Shown here: in pieces, positions 25,493-33,360 of the stretch
How positions within the stretch are numbered: position 1 is the first letter of the stretch
How the letters are laid out: each line of letters begins with the position of its first letter
DNA from: a virus
IMG/VR virus record: IMGVR_UViG_3300017783_000093
Span: 1-34,991 of that record
DNA length: 34,991 nt
Reading direction: 5' to 3' (one strand)
The notes under the pieces: generated by a model
Seen by the model: only the letters and a program-made list of their open reading frames with translations
What the model was told of the DNA's origin: nothing
Database searches by the model: none
Made by a program: the position numbers and the translations under genes

Positions 25493-25713
25493 GTAAGGTA
25501 TTCCTTTAGTTCTGTGTACCCTCCAATGTGCGTCCCTTTGTCATTGAAGATCTGTGGTACTGTGGTTATACTGGAACGCTTCAATAAGTATAGCAACCAT
25601 GCACTAGACTTAGATTGAATATTGTATTCTACGTACTGAATACCATTACCCTTCATTAAAGCCTTAGCATCATCGCAGAAGTTACATTGATCACGTGTTA
25701 TTATCACGTACAT
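25486..25713 (-). CDS. Glutaredoxin
   Basis: 75 residues. Active site Cys10-Asn-Phe-Cys13 after a short strand (YVIITRDQC), the cis-proline TVP at residues 51-53, and the glutathione-binding GG at 64-65 followed by YTEL are all present. It would reduce disulfides with glutathione. Two genes away is the class II ribonucleotide reductase whose C-terminal Cys pair needs re-reduction each cycle, so this is the probable electron donor. The first 23 bases overlap the end of the DUF1289 gene in another frame. The CNFC site differs from the common CPYC, which may shift redox potential; this is inference. Confidence 0.9.
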   Translation of the reverse strand: MYVIITRDQCNFCDDAKALMKGNGIQYVEYNIQSKSSAWLLYLLKRSSITTVPQIFNDKGTHIGGYTELKEYLTC

Positions 25714-25891
25714 CTTTTCTCCATTTCAGTTCATATAACAGTTTCTTCTGTTCGTACTCAGATAGTATCATCCAATCACGTATCTCGTCAACTGTTCTCT
25801 TACACCCCACACACTCATCGTTTTCAAGTCGACATATACGTATGCAGGGTGAAGGTGTTTTACCTAGGCGGTGAGATCTACGATTTCGCAT
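25691..25891 (-). CDS. DUF1289 family small zinc-binding protein
   Basis: 66 residues. The core PCIRICRLENDECVGCKRTV, then DEIRDW and LSEYEQKKLLYELKWR, is the DUF1289 pattern: Cys pairs C16-x3-C20 and C27-x2-C30 for a metal, an R-T-x-x-E-I-x-x-W segment and a helix. DUF1289 proteins are common in alphaproteobacteria and turn up in their phages, without a tested function. The gene overlaps the end of the ribonucleotide reductase gene by 28 bases and the start of the glutaredoxin gene by 23 bases, so it is almost certainly co-translated with them and may work in the same redox or nucleotide step. No other start codon removes both overlaps. Confidence 0.8.
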   Translation of the reverse strand: MRNRRSHRLGKTPSPCIRICRLENDECVGCKRTVDEIRDWMILSEYEQKKLLYELKWRKDVRDNNT

Positions 25892-27765
25892 ACGTCACCA
25901 GAGCAAGCCATTGTCTGCATGGCTACTGTGTTGTCCTCTTGCTCGTACTCAGATAGCTTAGTCCAGTCTACATTAGTTGGCATCTTAGCTAGTAGCTCTT
26001 CGTACTCTTCCTTAGTGCAGTCCTGATAAGGCGCTTGCTGATAAGTATGATCTGAGTGTGGCAAGAAAGACACACCTGACATCTCGTCAAAGTGTTTGAA
26101 CACGAATGCACCTACTTCTAGCCATTCAGAGTCACGAACTGAGATAGTCACCGATGGTTTATGCTCACACCAGTGTCGCTGATACGTTAACCACGTCTCT
26201 AGCTGTTCGATAGCTGTCATATCGTTACGTGTCACTGCACCTGCAGGAGACTTCTGAGGGAAGCTGAAGACTGTAGTAGTATCGCCCTTGAATACACATG
26301 GCTCGTTAGGAATACCTTGATCAATCATCATCTGTGTTAGTGGGTCTTTGTTATCACCACGTACAGTGCGGATATAAAAGGGGCTATGACGAGCGTGTAT
26401 ACCACTGGCGCTGTCCACCAACTGCGAGACAGTACCGCTAGGCTTGACGCAGGTAATCGAAGCGCTATGAGGGATACCAAGACGATCAGCCCACTCAGCG
26501 TTAGTGGCGACAGCAATACTTCGTAGATGCTCAAGAGTTTTCTCCAATCCTCTGTTCTTGCTTGTGAGTAGCGGGTTATCCATTATCCCTGTAAGAGACA
26601 CGCCAAGCAACCTCTCTTCCTCAGTATTCTTCTGCCACACCTTTCGCAAGTATGGGAACTTTGTGAGTGTTGACTGAATGGTACCAAGGATAGTAGCCAA
26701 CTTAACCTTACGCTCTAAGTCTTCAATGCTATCTGTTGCACGTACTACGCACTCTGTTAGGTTGCAGAACTGATAAGGTCTGAGGATTATCTCAGAACAG
26801 GGGTTCGTCCCGAAGTCAAACTCAGGGTTACGTCTACCAAACTTTGCCACTTGTTTCTTAGATGCTTCACGGTTGAATACTCCACGCTCACCAGACTTAG
26901 ACTCTACAAGGGCGGTCCACTCACGCATGAATGTCTCTACGTCAGGCTTCTCAGTGTATGACACAGAGTTGTTAGCCAATGCACGATGCGCTGCAGTTTC
27001 CCACCACTGTCCTGACTTAGCGTGACGCATACGGTCATCACTCAGGTTAGACAAAGAGATCATAGCAGAACGGCGAACACCCCCTACCACAACGATCTGA
27101 CCAATGAAGCACATAAGGTCATGACATTCTAGTGACGACAGCTTACGTCCTTGTGCATTCTTGAATGTAGATACAGCAAAGTTAAACAGTTCTACTAGTG
27201 GCGCTGGGCCTGATGCACGTCCACCAAACGTTTTAAGTCTTGCACCTGCAGGACGAACCTTTTCTACGTTCCATTTAGGAATCTCACCAGCCCATAGGAG
27301 TGCAAGAACTTGACGGAAAGCCTTAGCCCAACCTTCTTTACTATCTCTAACCATGACGGTAGTTTCACTGTCGTAGAGCGTAGGCACTTCGGGGAGCTTC
27401 GATATGTATTGTCGTTCAACAGAGAAGCCGACTCCAGTACCGCACAAGAGGATGTACATCGCTTCGTCGAAGCTCTTAGGGTCATCTACGGGTAGATATG
27501 AACAGTTGTATCCTGCTGTGTTGTCACGCTCAAGCGCTGGGCCAGCAGTCATCATAGCTCTCATAGATGGCATGATGTCTAGGCTCAGGATAGCATCACG
27601 AATCTGATTAATGTAAGAGTCATCTCCTGCTGCAGGACGCACAACGTTATCCATGTAACGCTCTACTGTTTCGTCCCAGTTCTCACGCCCTTTGCCATCG
27701 AAGTACTTAGCGTACCGTGACTTGTGAATGAATGACTGATAGTCTGTTGGTAATAAGTTGCTCAT
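25864..27765 (-). CDS. Class II (adenosylcobalamin-dependent) ribonucleotide reductase
   Basis: 633 residues, shorter than Lactobacillus leichmannii RTPR (739), to which it is most alike in layout. The thiyl-radical segment reads Asn321-Pro-Cys323-Ser-Glu325, with Cys334 eleven residues after Cys323 and Cys88 in NTAGYNCSYLP as redox partner: this matches RTPR Asn406/Cys408/Glu410/Cys419/Cys119. The C-terminal tail holds Cys621-x4-Cys626, the re-reduction pair. No R2-type partner gene is present, in keeping with a B12 radical source. It reduces ribonucleotides to deoxyribonucleotides for phage DNA, presumably NTPs given the monomeric RTPR form. Its start overlaps the MazG stop (ATGA), and glutaredoxin lies downstream. 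Confidence 0.9.
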   Translation of the reverse strand: MSNLLPTDYQSFIHKSRYAKYFDGKGRENWDETVERYMDNVVRPAAGDDSYINQIRDAILSLDIMPSMRAMMTAGPALERDNTAGYNCSYLPVDDPKSFDEAMYILLCGTGVGFSVERQYISKLPEVPTLYDSETTVMVRDSKEGWAKAFRQVLALLWAGEIPKWNVEKVRPAGARLKTFGGRASGPAPLVELFNFAVSTFKNAQGRKLSSLECHDLMCFIGQIVVVGGVRRSAMISLSNLSDDRMRHAKSGQWWETAAHRALANNSVSYTEKPDVETFMREWTALVESKSGERGVFNREASKKQVAKFGRRNPEFDFGTNPCSEIILRPYQFCNLTECVVRATDSIEDLERKVKLATILGTIQSTLTKFPYLRKVWQKNTEEERLLGVSLTGIMDNPLLTSKNRGLEKTLEHLRSIAVATNAEWADRLGIPHSASITCVKPSGTVSQLVDSASGIHARHSPFYIRTVRGDNKDPLTQMMIDQGIPNEPCVFKGDTTTVFSFPQKSPAGAVTRNDMTAIEQLETWLTYQRHWCEHKPSVTISVRDSEWLEVGAFVFKHFDEMSGVSFLPHSDHTYQQAPYQDCTKEEYEELLAKMPTNVDWTKLSEYEQEDNTVAMQTMACSGDVCEIVDLTA

Positions 27766-28142
27766 CGGTTATCTCCGCTTCCTTTTAGTTTACCGCGCTT
27801 CTGACGGTCATCTAGCTTCTCTATATTAAGTTGCAGCACTTCCTGCAACCCTCGTCCGTAAATGTTTGCTAGTGCTGTAGCGTAGAATACTACGTCACCT
27901 AGCTCTTTCATGATCTCTTCATTCTGGAAACGGTTGCTGTCACGGATCAACTTCTTAATCTTTTCTGCAACCTCACCAGCTTCTCCTACTAGACCTAGTG
28001 TATTCTCGACTAAGCGATCTGAACCTGATGTGAGTATCTTCTTCTCTACCCACGCAGAATACAGATCTGCCCAATCTACTTCGTCACTATCTGTAAAGTT
28101 TTCATAGTAACCGAAGTTTTCTAAGTCATCTCCACTCAACAT
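27762..28142 (-). CDS. MazG-like NTP pyrophosphohydrolase
   Basis: 126 residues. The MazG motif is visible as Glu54-Ala-Gly-Glu57 in NTLGLVGEAGEVAEKIKKLI and Glu80-Leu-Gly-Asp83 in KELGDVVFYATALA; these acids hold Mg and act on (d)NTPs. Helices before and after fit the four-helix all-alpha NTP pyrophosphohydrolase fold. In phages MazG may trim non-canonical nucleotides or alter (p)ppGpp levels; the substrate here is not visible. It is coupled to the ribonucleotide reductase (ATGA overlap downstream) and to the small gene upstream (TAATG). Confidence 0.9.
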   Translation of the reverse strand: MLSGDDLENFGYYENFTDSDEVDWADLYSAWVEKKILTSGSDRLVENTLGLVGEAGEVAEKIKKLIRDSNRFQNEEIMKELGDVVFYATALANIYGRGLQEVLQLNIEKLDDRQKRGKLKGSGDNR

Positions 28143-28306
28143 TATCGCTCCTTCACTGTTAGGTTTTCTATTTCTACATCGTCAACGTCATACATTACGC
28201 TAGTGATGAGATCGTGTACATCTTCCTCATGATTGTCCTCATAGGCAGACAAGAAATTGTTATCCTCGTCTACCTTCACCACGAATGTTACGCTAAACTT
28301 TCTCAT
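28142..28306 (-). CDS. Small acidic hypothetical protein
   Basis: 54 residues from the ATG at 28306 (MRKFSVTFVVKVDEDNN). I prefer this to an ATG 18 bases upstream because it makes an ATGA overlap with the DUF3310 stop, like its neighbours; the upstream one also has a plausible AGGA site, so the start is not certain. Predicted strand-loop-helix-strand with many Asp and Glu (EDNHEEDVHDL, DVDDVEIEN). No family recognised. The stop overlaps the MazG start (TAATG), placing it in the nucleotide operon. Confidence 0.55.
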   Translation of the reverse strand: MRKFSVTFVVKVDEDNNFLSAYEDNHEEDVHDLITSVMYDVDDVEIENLTVKER

Positions 28307-28530
28307 TTGTGAGTTTCCACCCATCGTTTACGCATCCTATTTAGATACCAGATAGCTTTATCAATATCCTCTAGGCCATTCTTGTATTCGCAGCGCCACA
28401 TATACTTGAGTACGTTAGCTGCCTGTGGCGCAATAGCTCCTGACATATTCTCTGTCATAGCTTCGATAGCATCAATACATTCGATGCCACTTTGATTGTA
28501 ATGAACTGGATTGTTTACTACATCCGTCAT
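28303..28530 (-). CDS. DUF3310 family protein
   Basis: 75 residues from the ATG at 28530, chosen because AGAGGG stands about six bases upstream and the ATG overlaps the preceding stop as ATGA; a longer form starting 24 bases earlier has no such site. The sequence shows the DUF3310 pattern: NPVHYNQSGIECIDAIEAM, then NVLKYMWRCEYKNG followed by LEDIDKAIWYLNRM. DUF3310 is widespread in phages near replication and nucleotide genes and is sometimes called a nucleotide-kinase-like protein, without proof. The conserved K-Y-x-x-R and D-x-x-K-A-x-x-Y-L residues suggest a nucleotide- or phosphate-binding helix pair. Confidence 0.8.
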   Translation of the reverse strand: MTDVVNNPVHYNQSGIECIDAIEAMTENMSGAIAPQAANVLKYMWRCEYKNGLEDIDKAIWYLNRMRKRWVETHK

Positions 28531-28874
28531 GCGCTGCCCTCTGTCTTTGTCCATCTATGCAACTTAATAACGTTGTCTTCTTTGGAGTATTTATTCTCAT
28601 TCTCTATCTCTTCTACGGAAGCTTGATATTGCTTAGGAAACATCTCTTCTAACAAAAGCTCTTTGTAGTAATCATACTCATCTAAGAACTCAGGATTATC
28701 TTCTAAGAATCTCTCTGTTGCTGCCATAGTAATAGCCATGTCCATAGAGTGTGACATTGCTTCACGTTCCTGTTCGTCACCAAACAACAAGCCTGTGTGT
28801 ATGGTACCAGTCCAACCGTGATCATCTACAATAGGTGTAAACACTATTGCTATTTGCCCTGGATCTAATTTCAT
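28527..28874 (-). CDS. Hypothetical replication-operon protein
   Basis: 115 residues from the ATG at 28874, six bases after GGAG; a GTG three bases further upstream is too close to that site. The protein starts MKLDPGQIAIVFTPIVDD and has a beta hairpin (GWTGTIHTGLLFGD), then helices with many Met and Glu, and a C-terminal segment EIENENKYSKEDNVIKLHRW. It resembles small, conserved hypothetical proteins of marine phages beginning with L-x-P-x-Q-x-A-I-V, without a function. Its start overlaps the endonuclease I stop by one base, and its own stop overlaps the DUF3310 start. Confidence 0.6.
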   Translation of the reverse strand: MKLDPGQIAIVFTPIVDDHGWTGTIHTGLLFGDEQEREAMSHSMDMAITMAATERFLEDNPEFLDEYDYYKELLLEEMFPKQYQASVEEIENENKYSKEDNVIKLHRWTKTEGSA

Positions 28875-29308
28875 CACACTCTCCTTTTGACTTTGAGTCT
28901 TTGTTCTTTTGAGCGATTACCTTTCTCAAGTAACCAACCTTCAGGTATGACACGATGCGCCCACTTGAAACCTTTCTGCTCACACCAATCACAATACCTA
29001 GACTTAGCCCCCTTGTAAAGCTTAGCGTTAGCGTTACTAAATACAAAGCGAATGTCTAGGGTGGGGTGTTGTCTCTGTATCTCAACATGCTTGCGTCTAT
29101 CTGCAGCACTGAAGATACCCTTAGTTTCTATTATAATACCGTTGTCTAACTCAAAGTCAGGCGTATAGGTGCGGTACTTAAGATCTTCCCATTCAATCTT
29201 AAGCTTCTCGTACTCAACTTTCTTTTGCCTAGACTTAAGAAAAGCAGCAGCCTCTTCTTCAAGGCCACTGCGATAAGTACGTTTAAGGTGTCTGCGTTTA
29301 GTCGCCAT
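28874..29308 (-). CDS. T7 endonuclease I-type Holliday junction resolvase
   Basis: 144 residues from the ATG at 29308 (MATKRRHLKRTYRSGLEEE); further upstream only a TTG is available. T7 endonuclease I (gp3, 149 aa) is matched along the length: SGLEEE with Glu17, YTPDFEL with Asp51, IIIETKG with Glu61 and Lys63, at the same spacing as T7 Glu20/Asp55/Glu65/Lys67; then RRKHVEIQRQHPTLDIRFVF, KLYKGAKSRYCDWCEQKG and RVIPEGWL. It is a dimeric PD-(D/E)XK nuclease that cuts four-way junctions and, in T7, degrades host DNA. It sits between the exonuclease and the small-gene cluster of the replication operon. A second, unrelated resolvase (endonuclease VII type) is encoded 3.6 kb downstream. Confidence 0.9.
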   Translation of the reverse strand: MATKRRHLKRTYRSGLEEEAAAFLKSRQKKVEYEKLKIEWEDLKYRTYTPDFELDNGIIIETKGIFSAADRRKHVEIQRQHPTLDIRFVFSNANAKLYKGAKSRYCDWCEQKGFKWAHRVIPEGWLLEKGNRSKEQRLKVKRRV

Positions 29309-29534
29309 CAGTCTTTTGATCTGGTAGCTTCTTAACCTCTTCTTCTGCAGGTGTCTCTGCGATCTGAACAATCATACCGCCTAGCTGATTGCAACGTGCA
29401 TCAAGTATACGCATCAAGTAGTCCATGCGCTGCATTTCTGAACGTGCAGCGTTGATCTCATTATAAGCAGACATCTGTTCTTCACTGAAGTCATCAGTGT
29501 AATAGTCTTTGTTATTGATAGTTAGTTTAGGCAT
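29298..29534 (-). CDS. Small DUF6447-like protein
   Basis: 78 residues from the ATG at 29534 (MPKLTINNKDYYTDDFSEEQ), because GGAG is six bases upstream of it; two upstream ATGs are possible but lack a proper site. The beta strand KLTINNKDYYTDDFS followed by a long coiled-coil helix (MSAYNEINAARSEMQRMDYL, MRILDARCNQLGGMI) is the arrangement I recall for DUF6447, a family of short phage proteins of unknown role. The C-terminal tail is charged. Located between the exonuclease and endonuclease I, possibly a small accessory of either; this is inference. Confidence 0.6.
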   Translation of the reverse strand: MPKLTINNKDYYTDDFSEEQMSAYNEINAARSEMQRMDYLMRILDARCNQLGGMIVQIAETPAEEEVKKLPDQKTDGD

Positions 29535-30387
29535 TGCCATCTCCAATAAATACATAATCCACTTCTGGTGGAGTTGCTGATTTAGATACCCGCGAGGGCA
29601 AGGGTTGTAGTGTCGGGTGACACTTATGTTTAAAACTACAAAACTTACATGCGCTGGGTAGCACTAGATTGCCACTTGGCTTTTTGTAGTATGTCTCAGG
29701 CACTGGCTCAAAGCAGCGCTCAAAGGGTTCATCATTGTCAAGATAGTCTACCAAGCTTTGAATGTCTTGTAGTACTGCATCCTTGTCTACCTCAGATGCA
29801 TCAACGTACTTGAACTCACCGTTGCCTTTGTTGACTACCCACCAACCACCAACATCTTTACCTGCCGCTGTAGCGTAACCTACTAGCTGTGCTACATAAC
29901 CAAAGCTATCGCCGTGTGACAAAGCATCGAAGGACGCAAACTTATTTTGATAGGACCAGGGTGATGCAGACTTAACGTCATCAATCTTACCGTTCATCTC
30001 CATGTCGTACTCGCCTTTGATCTCTCTGCCATTGGCTAACTTGAGTGTGACAACATCATTGTCTTTGAACTCAGCACCTGCAGCACGTAGCAATCCTTTG
30101 AACACAGCCTCAACGATGTCGCCTAGGATCATGTTCATCAAGAAGTGTGGTGGAAATGGAGTCTTATCTTCAGGGTCATTCTTCTCAAACCACAACTGGC
30201 ACTTAGGCTTTCCAATGTTAGACATACGTAGACGGAACTTGTCACGCGGTCCACTATTGAATTGCTTATGCATAGCGGCCTGAACATCAGAGGCGACTTG
30301 TTCAGCCACCTCGTCAGTCATGCTTGCTTCGCCAGCCATAGCCTTTTGCAAGAAGCTATAAACCTGTAGCTCTGCTGGATGATTCAT
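29527..30387 (-). CDS. PD-(D/E)XK exonuclease with Cas4-like Fe-S cysteines
   Basis: 286 residues. The nuclease core is seen at KGEYDMEMNGKIDDVKSASP: Asp128, then Asp136/Asp137-Val-Lys139 as the (D/E)XK strand, preceded by a helix with Glu93. One Cys lies N-terminal (Cys63 in GKPKCQLWF) and three cluster near the C-terminus (Cys247, Cys250, Cys256 in PSACKFCSFKHKCHP), the C...CxxCx5C pattern of Cas4/AddB-type 4Fe-4S nucleases. It likely degrades DNA ends 5'-3' or processes recombination intermediates, taking the place of T7 gp6. Coupled by TAATG to the upstream single-strand binding gene. Not a CRISPR Cas4: no array or cas genes are near. Confidence 0.8.
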   Translation of the reverse strand: MNHPAELQVYSFLQKAMAGEASMTDEVAEQVASDVQAAMHKQFNSGPRDKFRLRMSNIGKPKCQLWFEKNDPEDKTPFPPHFLMNMILGDIVEAVFKGLLRAAGAEFKDNDVVTLKLANGREIKGEYDMEMNGKIDDVKSASPWSYQNKFASFDALSHGDSFGYVAQLVGYATAAGKDVGGWWVVNKGNGEFKYVDASEVDKDAVLQDIQSLVDYLDNDEPFERCFEPVPETYYKKPSGNLVLPSACKFCSFKHKCHPTLQPLPSRVSKSATPPEVDYVFIGDGNA

Positions 30388-31262
30388 TAGTCTACATCCA
30401 CAAAGTCATTGTTGAGGATCTCTTGTACCAAGCCCTCATCTTCATCTGTGTGAGCCTTAGCACGTTCATGATGAAGGTCCAGAATCTTACCGTTGCTATA
30501 CTCAATAAGTTCAATGAAGTCTTTGAGCATTTCATTGTCACCTTCAACGATGTCAACCTTGTCACCAGTAGCTGCACTGATCTTGCCAAAGGTAGCACCT
30601 GTAGGAATGCTATCCTCTACACCTGCCAACTTAATAGTGGACATGATAGGAAGCATGTTCTTACGCTTGAGTGCATTCATCACACCATTGATAGACTTCA
30701 ATGAGTCACGATTCTTTACATCCATGACAAATGGAATGTCACGATATGTTTCATAGTCTAGTGCTTCACCCTTGTCATTGACTGGACTATCTAAAGACAC
30801 AGTACCATAGTAAACATTGACACGCTTCACACTACGAATGACTTGTTTAGTTGCATCAGGTAATGCATTGAAGTCTTCGATCCAACCAGACGGACGCCCT
30901 AGGTTGAAACCACCAATGCTATCCTTCATGTCACCATTGAGTGAGTTAGCTAAGACAGACTTCTCCATCTCTTCAGTATCGCTGTTCCAGCGTTGCCACT
31001 GTTGGCGCTGGGCAAAGATGCGCACTGTGATACCATCACTGTACACTTTCTCTTCACCACGTGTAAGGATGAATGCACCAACAGATACAACATCTGTCTT
31101 AATCATCTTACCGTTAACTTCGATCTCACCCTTGAGTGGCGAGTGCAGCATACCAATACGTGCAATGCTTGGGGTAGCTTCACCACCACCTGACATTGAT
31201 ACACCCATTAGTTCTGCCATTGATTGCCCACGCTCTTGGGCTACTGCTAATTCTGTACTCAT
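30387..31262 (-). CDS. Probable single-stranded DNA-binding protein
   Basis: 291 residues from the ATG at 31262, seven bases after AAAGG; an upstream TTG is a weaker choice. The N-terminal ~40 residues are polar and Gly-rich (MGVSMSGGGEATPSIARIG), followed by a beta-rich body (GEIEVNGKMIKTDVVSVGAF, ITVRIFAQRQQWQRWNSD) and a C-terminus ending in the acidic EILNNDFVDVD. Acidic tails ending like this are typical of ssDNA-binding proteins (compare T7 gp2.5), where they bind polymerase and helicase. Proteins of this type occupy the same slot between polymerase and exonuclease genes in marine podoviruses. The fold itself is not recognisable by eye, so the assignment rests on tail, size and context. 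Confidence 0.55.
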   Translation of the reverse strand: MSTELAVAQERGQSMAELMGVSMSGGGEATPSIARIGMLHSPLKGEIEVNGKMIKTDVVSVGAFILTRGEEKVYSDGITVRIFAQRQQWQRWNSDTEEMEKSVLANSLNGDMKDSIGGFNLGRPSGWIEDFNALPDATKQVIRSVKRVNVYYGTVSLDSPVNDKGEALDYETYRDIPFVMDVKNRDSLKSINGVMNALKRKNMLPIMSTIKLAGVEDSIPTGATFGKISAATGDKVDIVEGDNEMLKDFIELIEYSNGKILDLHHERAKAHTDEDEGLVQEILNNDFVDVD

Positions 31263-31303
31263 CTTAGTACCTTTCTTTAAAGTCAAAGAGCCTTAGTTAT
31301 AGC

Positions 31304-33352
31304 TCATACATCAACTGTGTCAAGCCAATTCGGTCCTATTTTAGCTTCTAATAATAGGGGTACATTCATCTTGACTCCATACTTCTCTTCTACAAGATCG
31401 TTAATACCTTGGTTAAGTAGTTCTATTATGTGTAGAACTTTATTCGTTTCATCTGGATGTACATCTACCACCATACTATCGTGTACTGAGTTGACTACAC
31501 AAGAATGTAACGATTGTAACAATTCGTGAAGTCTATTGAGTACAACAGGTACGACATCGCCTGTGGCAAAGCCCTGCACTGGATAGTTCTTGATCATGGT
31601 GAAGTGACTAGGAGAGCCGTTGTCTCTGCGTCTTACGTCAGGGAAAGCATACTGTCTGCCAGATATGTTAGTGATCTTCTGGAAACGTATTGCCTCTTCT
31701 CCTAGGTTCTTGTGCCATGCCGCTACTCCTCTGTACTTCTCGACGAAGTGATGGTAATAGGCGGCTTCAGCTTTTGAACGTCCATATCCAGTGGCTCCAA
31801 AGAGGGGAGCGAAGGTGTGCGCCTTTGCTTCTTGGCGGGACGTTTGTTGCCCTGCTTCAGTAATGACTTGCGCTGTGTAGGAGTGTACGTCAAAACCTGT
31901 TTCGATTTCTCTGATTGCTGTTTCGTCTTGCGCGAGGAACGCCGCCGTGCGAAATTCGAGTTGGGCAAAGTCTGCCTCCATGATTGAGCCACCGTCCCAG
32001 CGCGATACAAACACCTTCTTCACAGGGAATGTACCACCGCGTGGCATGTTTTGCATGTTAGGGTTACGTCCACTAAAACGTCCAGTGGCAGTGATGTGCT
32101 GGGTTAACCCTACGTGTAGGAATCCATCATGTTTAGTGTAGTTAGCTATACCCTCTACGAAAGAACTAAGATAAGAACTAATAGCAGAGAGGCGTTTAAG
32201 ATCGCTAAGAAAAGATTCAGCATCATGCATTCCATTGTTTCTAGCAGTCGCAATAAGAACATCTAAGTTCCCCTTTCCTGTACTGAAGCCGTTAGCACTG
32301 ACCCATTCTTTACTAGGGGCTGTGAACTTAAGTCCTGCGACTTGTGCAGTCTCTTCTAGTTTGAAACCACGTGCATCACAGTCCTTACATTTGTTAGGTT
32401 TTGCATACCTTTCGCCATTCTTCCTTACTTTATACGTTTTGCATTGCCCTTCACACGTAGGGCAGGTGTACGCTTTTGTCCTGTAGATCGTTTCACTATT
32501 GGCTTTGACTGCGTCTTTGTATTCTTGAACAGTTGATGTATAGTCAAATAATTCCTTCCACTCCCCCTTATTCTTAACGCGTTTAGAGAAGACGACTTGT
32601 GACATCTGCTCAGGCGAATTAAGATTGATAGGGGTGTCGCCCATAAGTTGCCTGACTTTCTTTTGGAGGCGGTCTTCGATCTCTGCTTTCTCTTTCTCAA
32701 AGGCATCTCTTACTCGCCCCAACTCTTGAAGATCAACTTTGATTCCTGACATGTACATTCTGGTAAGGGTTCTGCAGGTATCAAAGGTTGTGTCTCTAAT
32801 TGTTCTAAGACTAGAGGACTCTGGCTTGGCGTAGTCTTCTTCGATTGCGTGGAACAACCCGCTAGTTGTGAGAAGGTCATGCCTAAGATAAAAGCTAAGA
32901 TCGTTGAGAGGAATCTCGTTAGTGTTAAAACCCTCCTTGAAATACCGTTTGAGTGTATCATCTTTCTGTACCTCTAGTTGCCTACGCTCAGCACATGCAG
33001 CCAAGCTAAGGGGTGAACGCTGTCCACGATCAAGCACATACTCTGCCAACATCGTGTCATATATAGGGCCATCATACTTGAATCCACTCTCCCACAACCA
33101 CATAAGATCGTGCTGTGCGTTATGCATAATCAGTAGAGTCGTCATGTCTAAGATACTTTGTAGCACAAACCTTCCACGTCCTTGCTTATCCTGATACTCA
33201 TCATGATCTAATGTGATTATGTTTTCATTCTTCCAGTTGTCTACATCTAGTGTGCCTACCTGTACTAGCTGATTGCCTATCTCAAATGGATCTAAGTGAT
33301 CCTTACCGTTTCGTTTAGTGATGCTATTCTCAACATCTAATACGTTTCTCAT
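31304..33352 (-). CDS. Family A DNA polymerase with 3'-5' exonuclease and DnaJ-like zinc insert
   Basis: 682 residues. Exonuclease: LDVENS (Asp6/Glu8), HNAQHDLMWL (Asp82), FYLRHDLL (Tyr155/Asp159). Then a thumb with INLNSPEQMSQVVF (~res 242-255). Residues 297-325 insert a zinc module: CPTC (297/300) and CKDC (322/325), DnaJ central-domain style. Polymerase: motif A MEADFAQLEFRTAAF (Asp461), motif B RQEAKAHTFAPLFG (Lys510, Phe514, Phe518), motif C VNSVHDSMVV (Asp625). The E. coli Tyr766 equivalent is Phe518, and the Glu following the motif C Asp is Ser. It copies the phage genome. The zinc insert is the trait I associate with HMO-2011-like phages. Helicase gene upstream, ssDNA-binding gene downstream. 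Confidence 0.95.
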   Translation of the reverse strand: MRNVLDVENSITKRNGKDHLDPFEIGNQLVQVGTLDVDNWKNENIITLDHDEYQDKQGRGRFVLQSILDMTTLLIMHNAQHDLMWLWESGFKYDGPIYDTMLAEYVLDRGQRSPLSLAACAERRQLEVQKDDTLKRYFKEGFNTNEIPLNDLSFYLRHDLLTTSGLFHAIEEDYAKPESSSLRTIRDTTFDTCRTLTRMYMSGIKVDLQELGRVRDAFEKEKAEIEDRLQKKVRQLMGDTPINLNSPEQMSQVVFSKRVKNKGEWKELFDYTSTVQEYKDAVKANSETIYRTKAYTCPTCEGQCKTYKVRKNGERYAKPNKCKDCDARGFKLEETAQVAGLKFTAPSKEWVSANGFSTGKGNLDVLIATARNNGMHDAESFLSDLKRLSAISSYLSSFVEGIANYTKHDGFLHVGLTQHITATGRFSGRNPNMQNMPRGGTFPVKKVFVSRWDGGSIMEADFAQLEFRTAAFLAQDETAIREIETGFDVHSYTAQVITEAGQQTSRQEAKAHTFAPLFGATGYGRSKAEAAYYHHFVEKYRGVAAWHKNLGEEAIRFQKITNISGRQYAFPDVRRRDNGSPSHFTMIKNYPVQGFATGDVVPVVLNRLHELLQSLHSCVVNSVHDSMVVDVHPDETNKVLHIIELLNQGINDLVEEKYGVKMNVPLLLEAKIGPNWLDTVDV

Positions 33353-33360
33353 GTCTCACC

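Noticed and set aside
25687-25956. Plus-strand frame opposite glutaredoxin/DUF1289
   Set aside because: Lies antisense to three well-supported genes and shows no recognisable protein features.
29527-30387. Cas4-like nuclease as a sign of a CRISPR system
   Set aside because: No repeats, spacers or other cas genes are present; such nucleases are common phage replication proteins.
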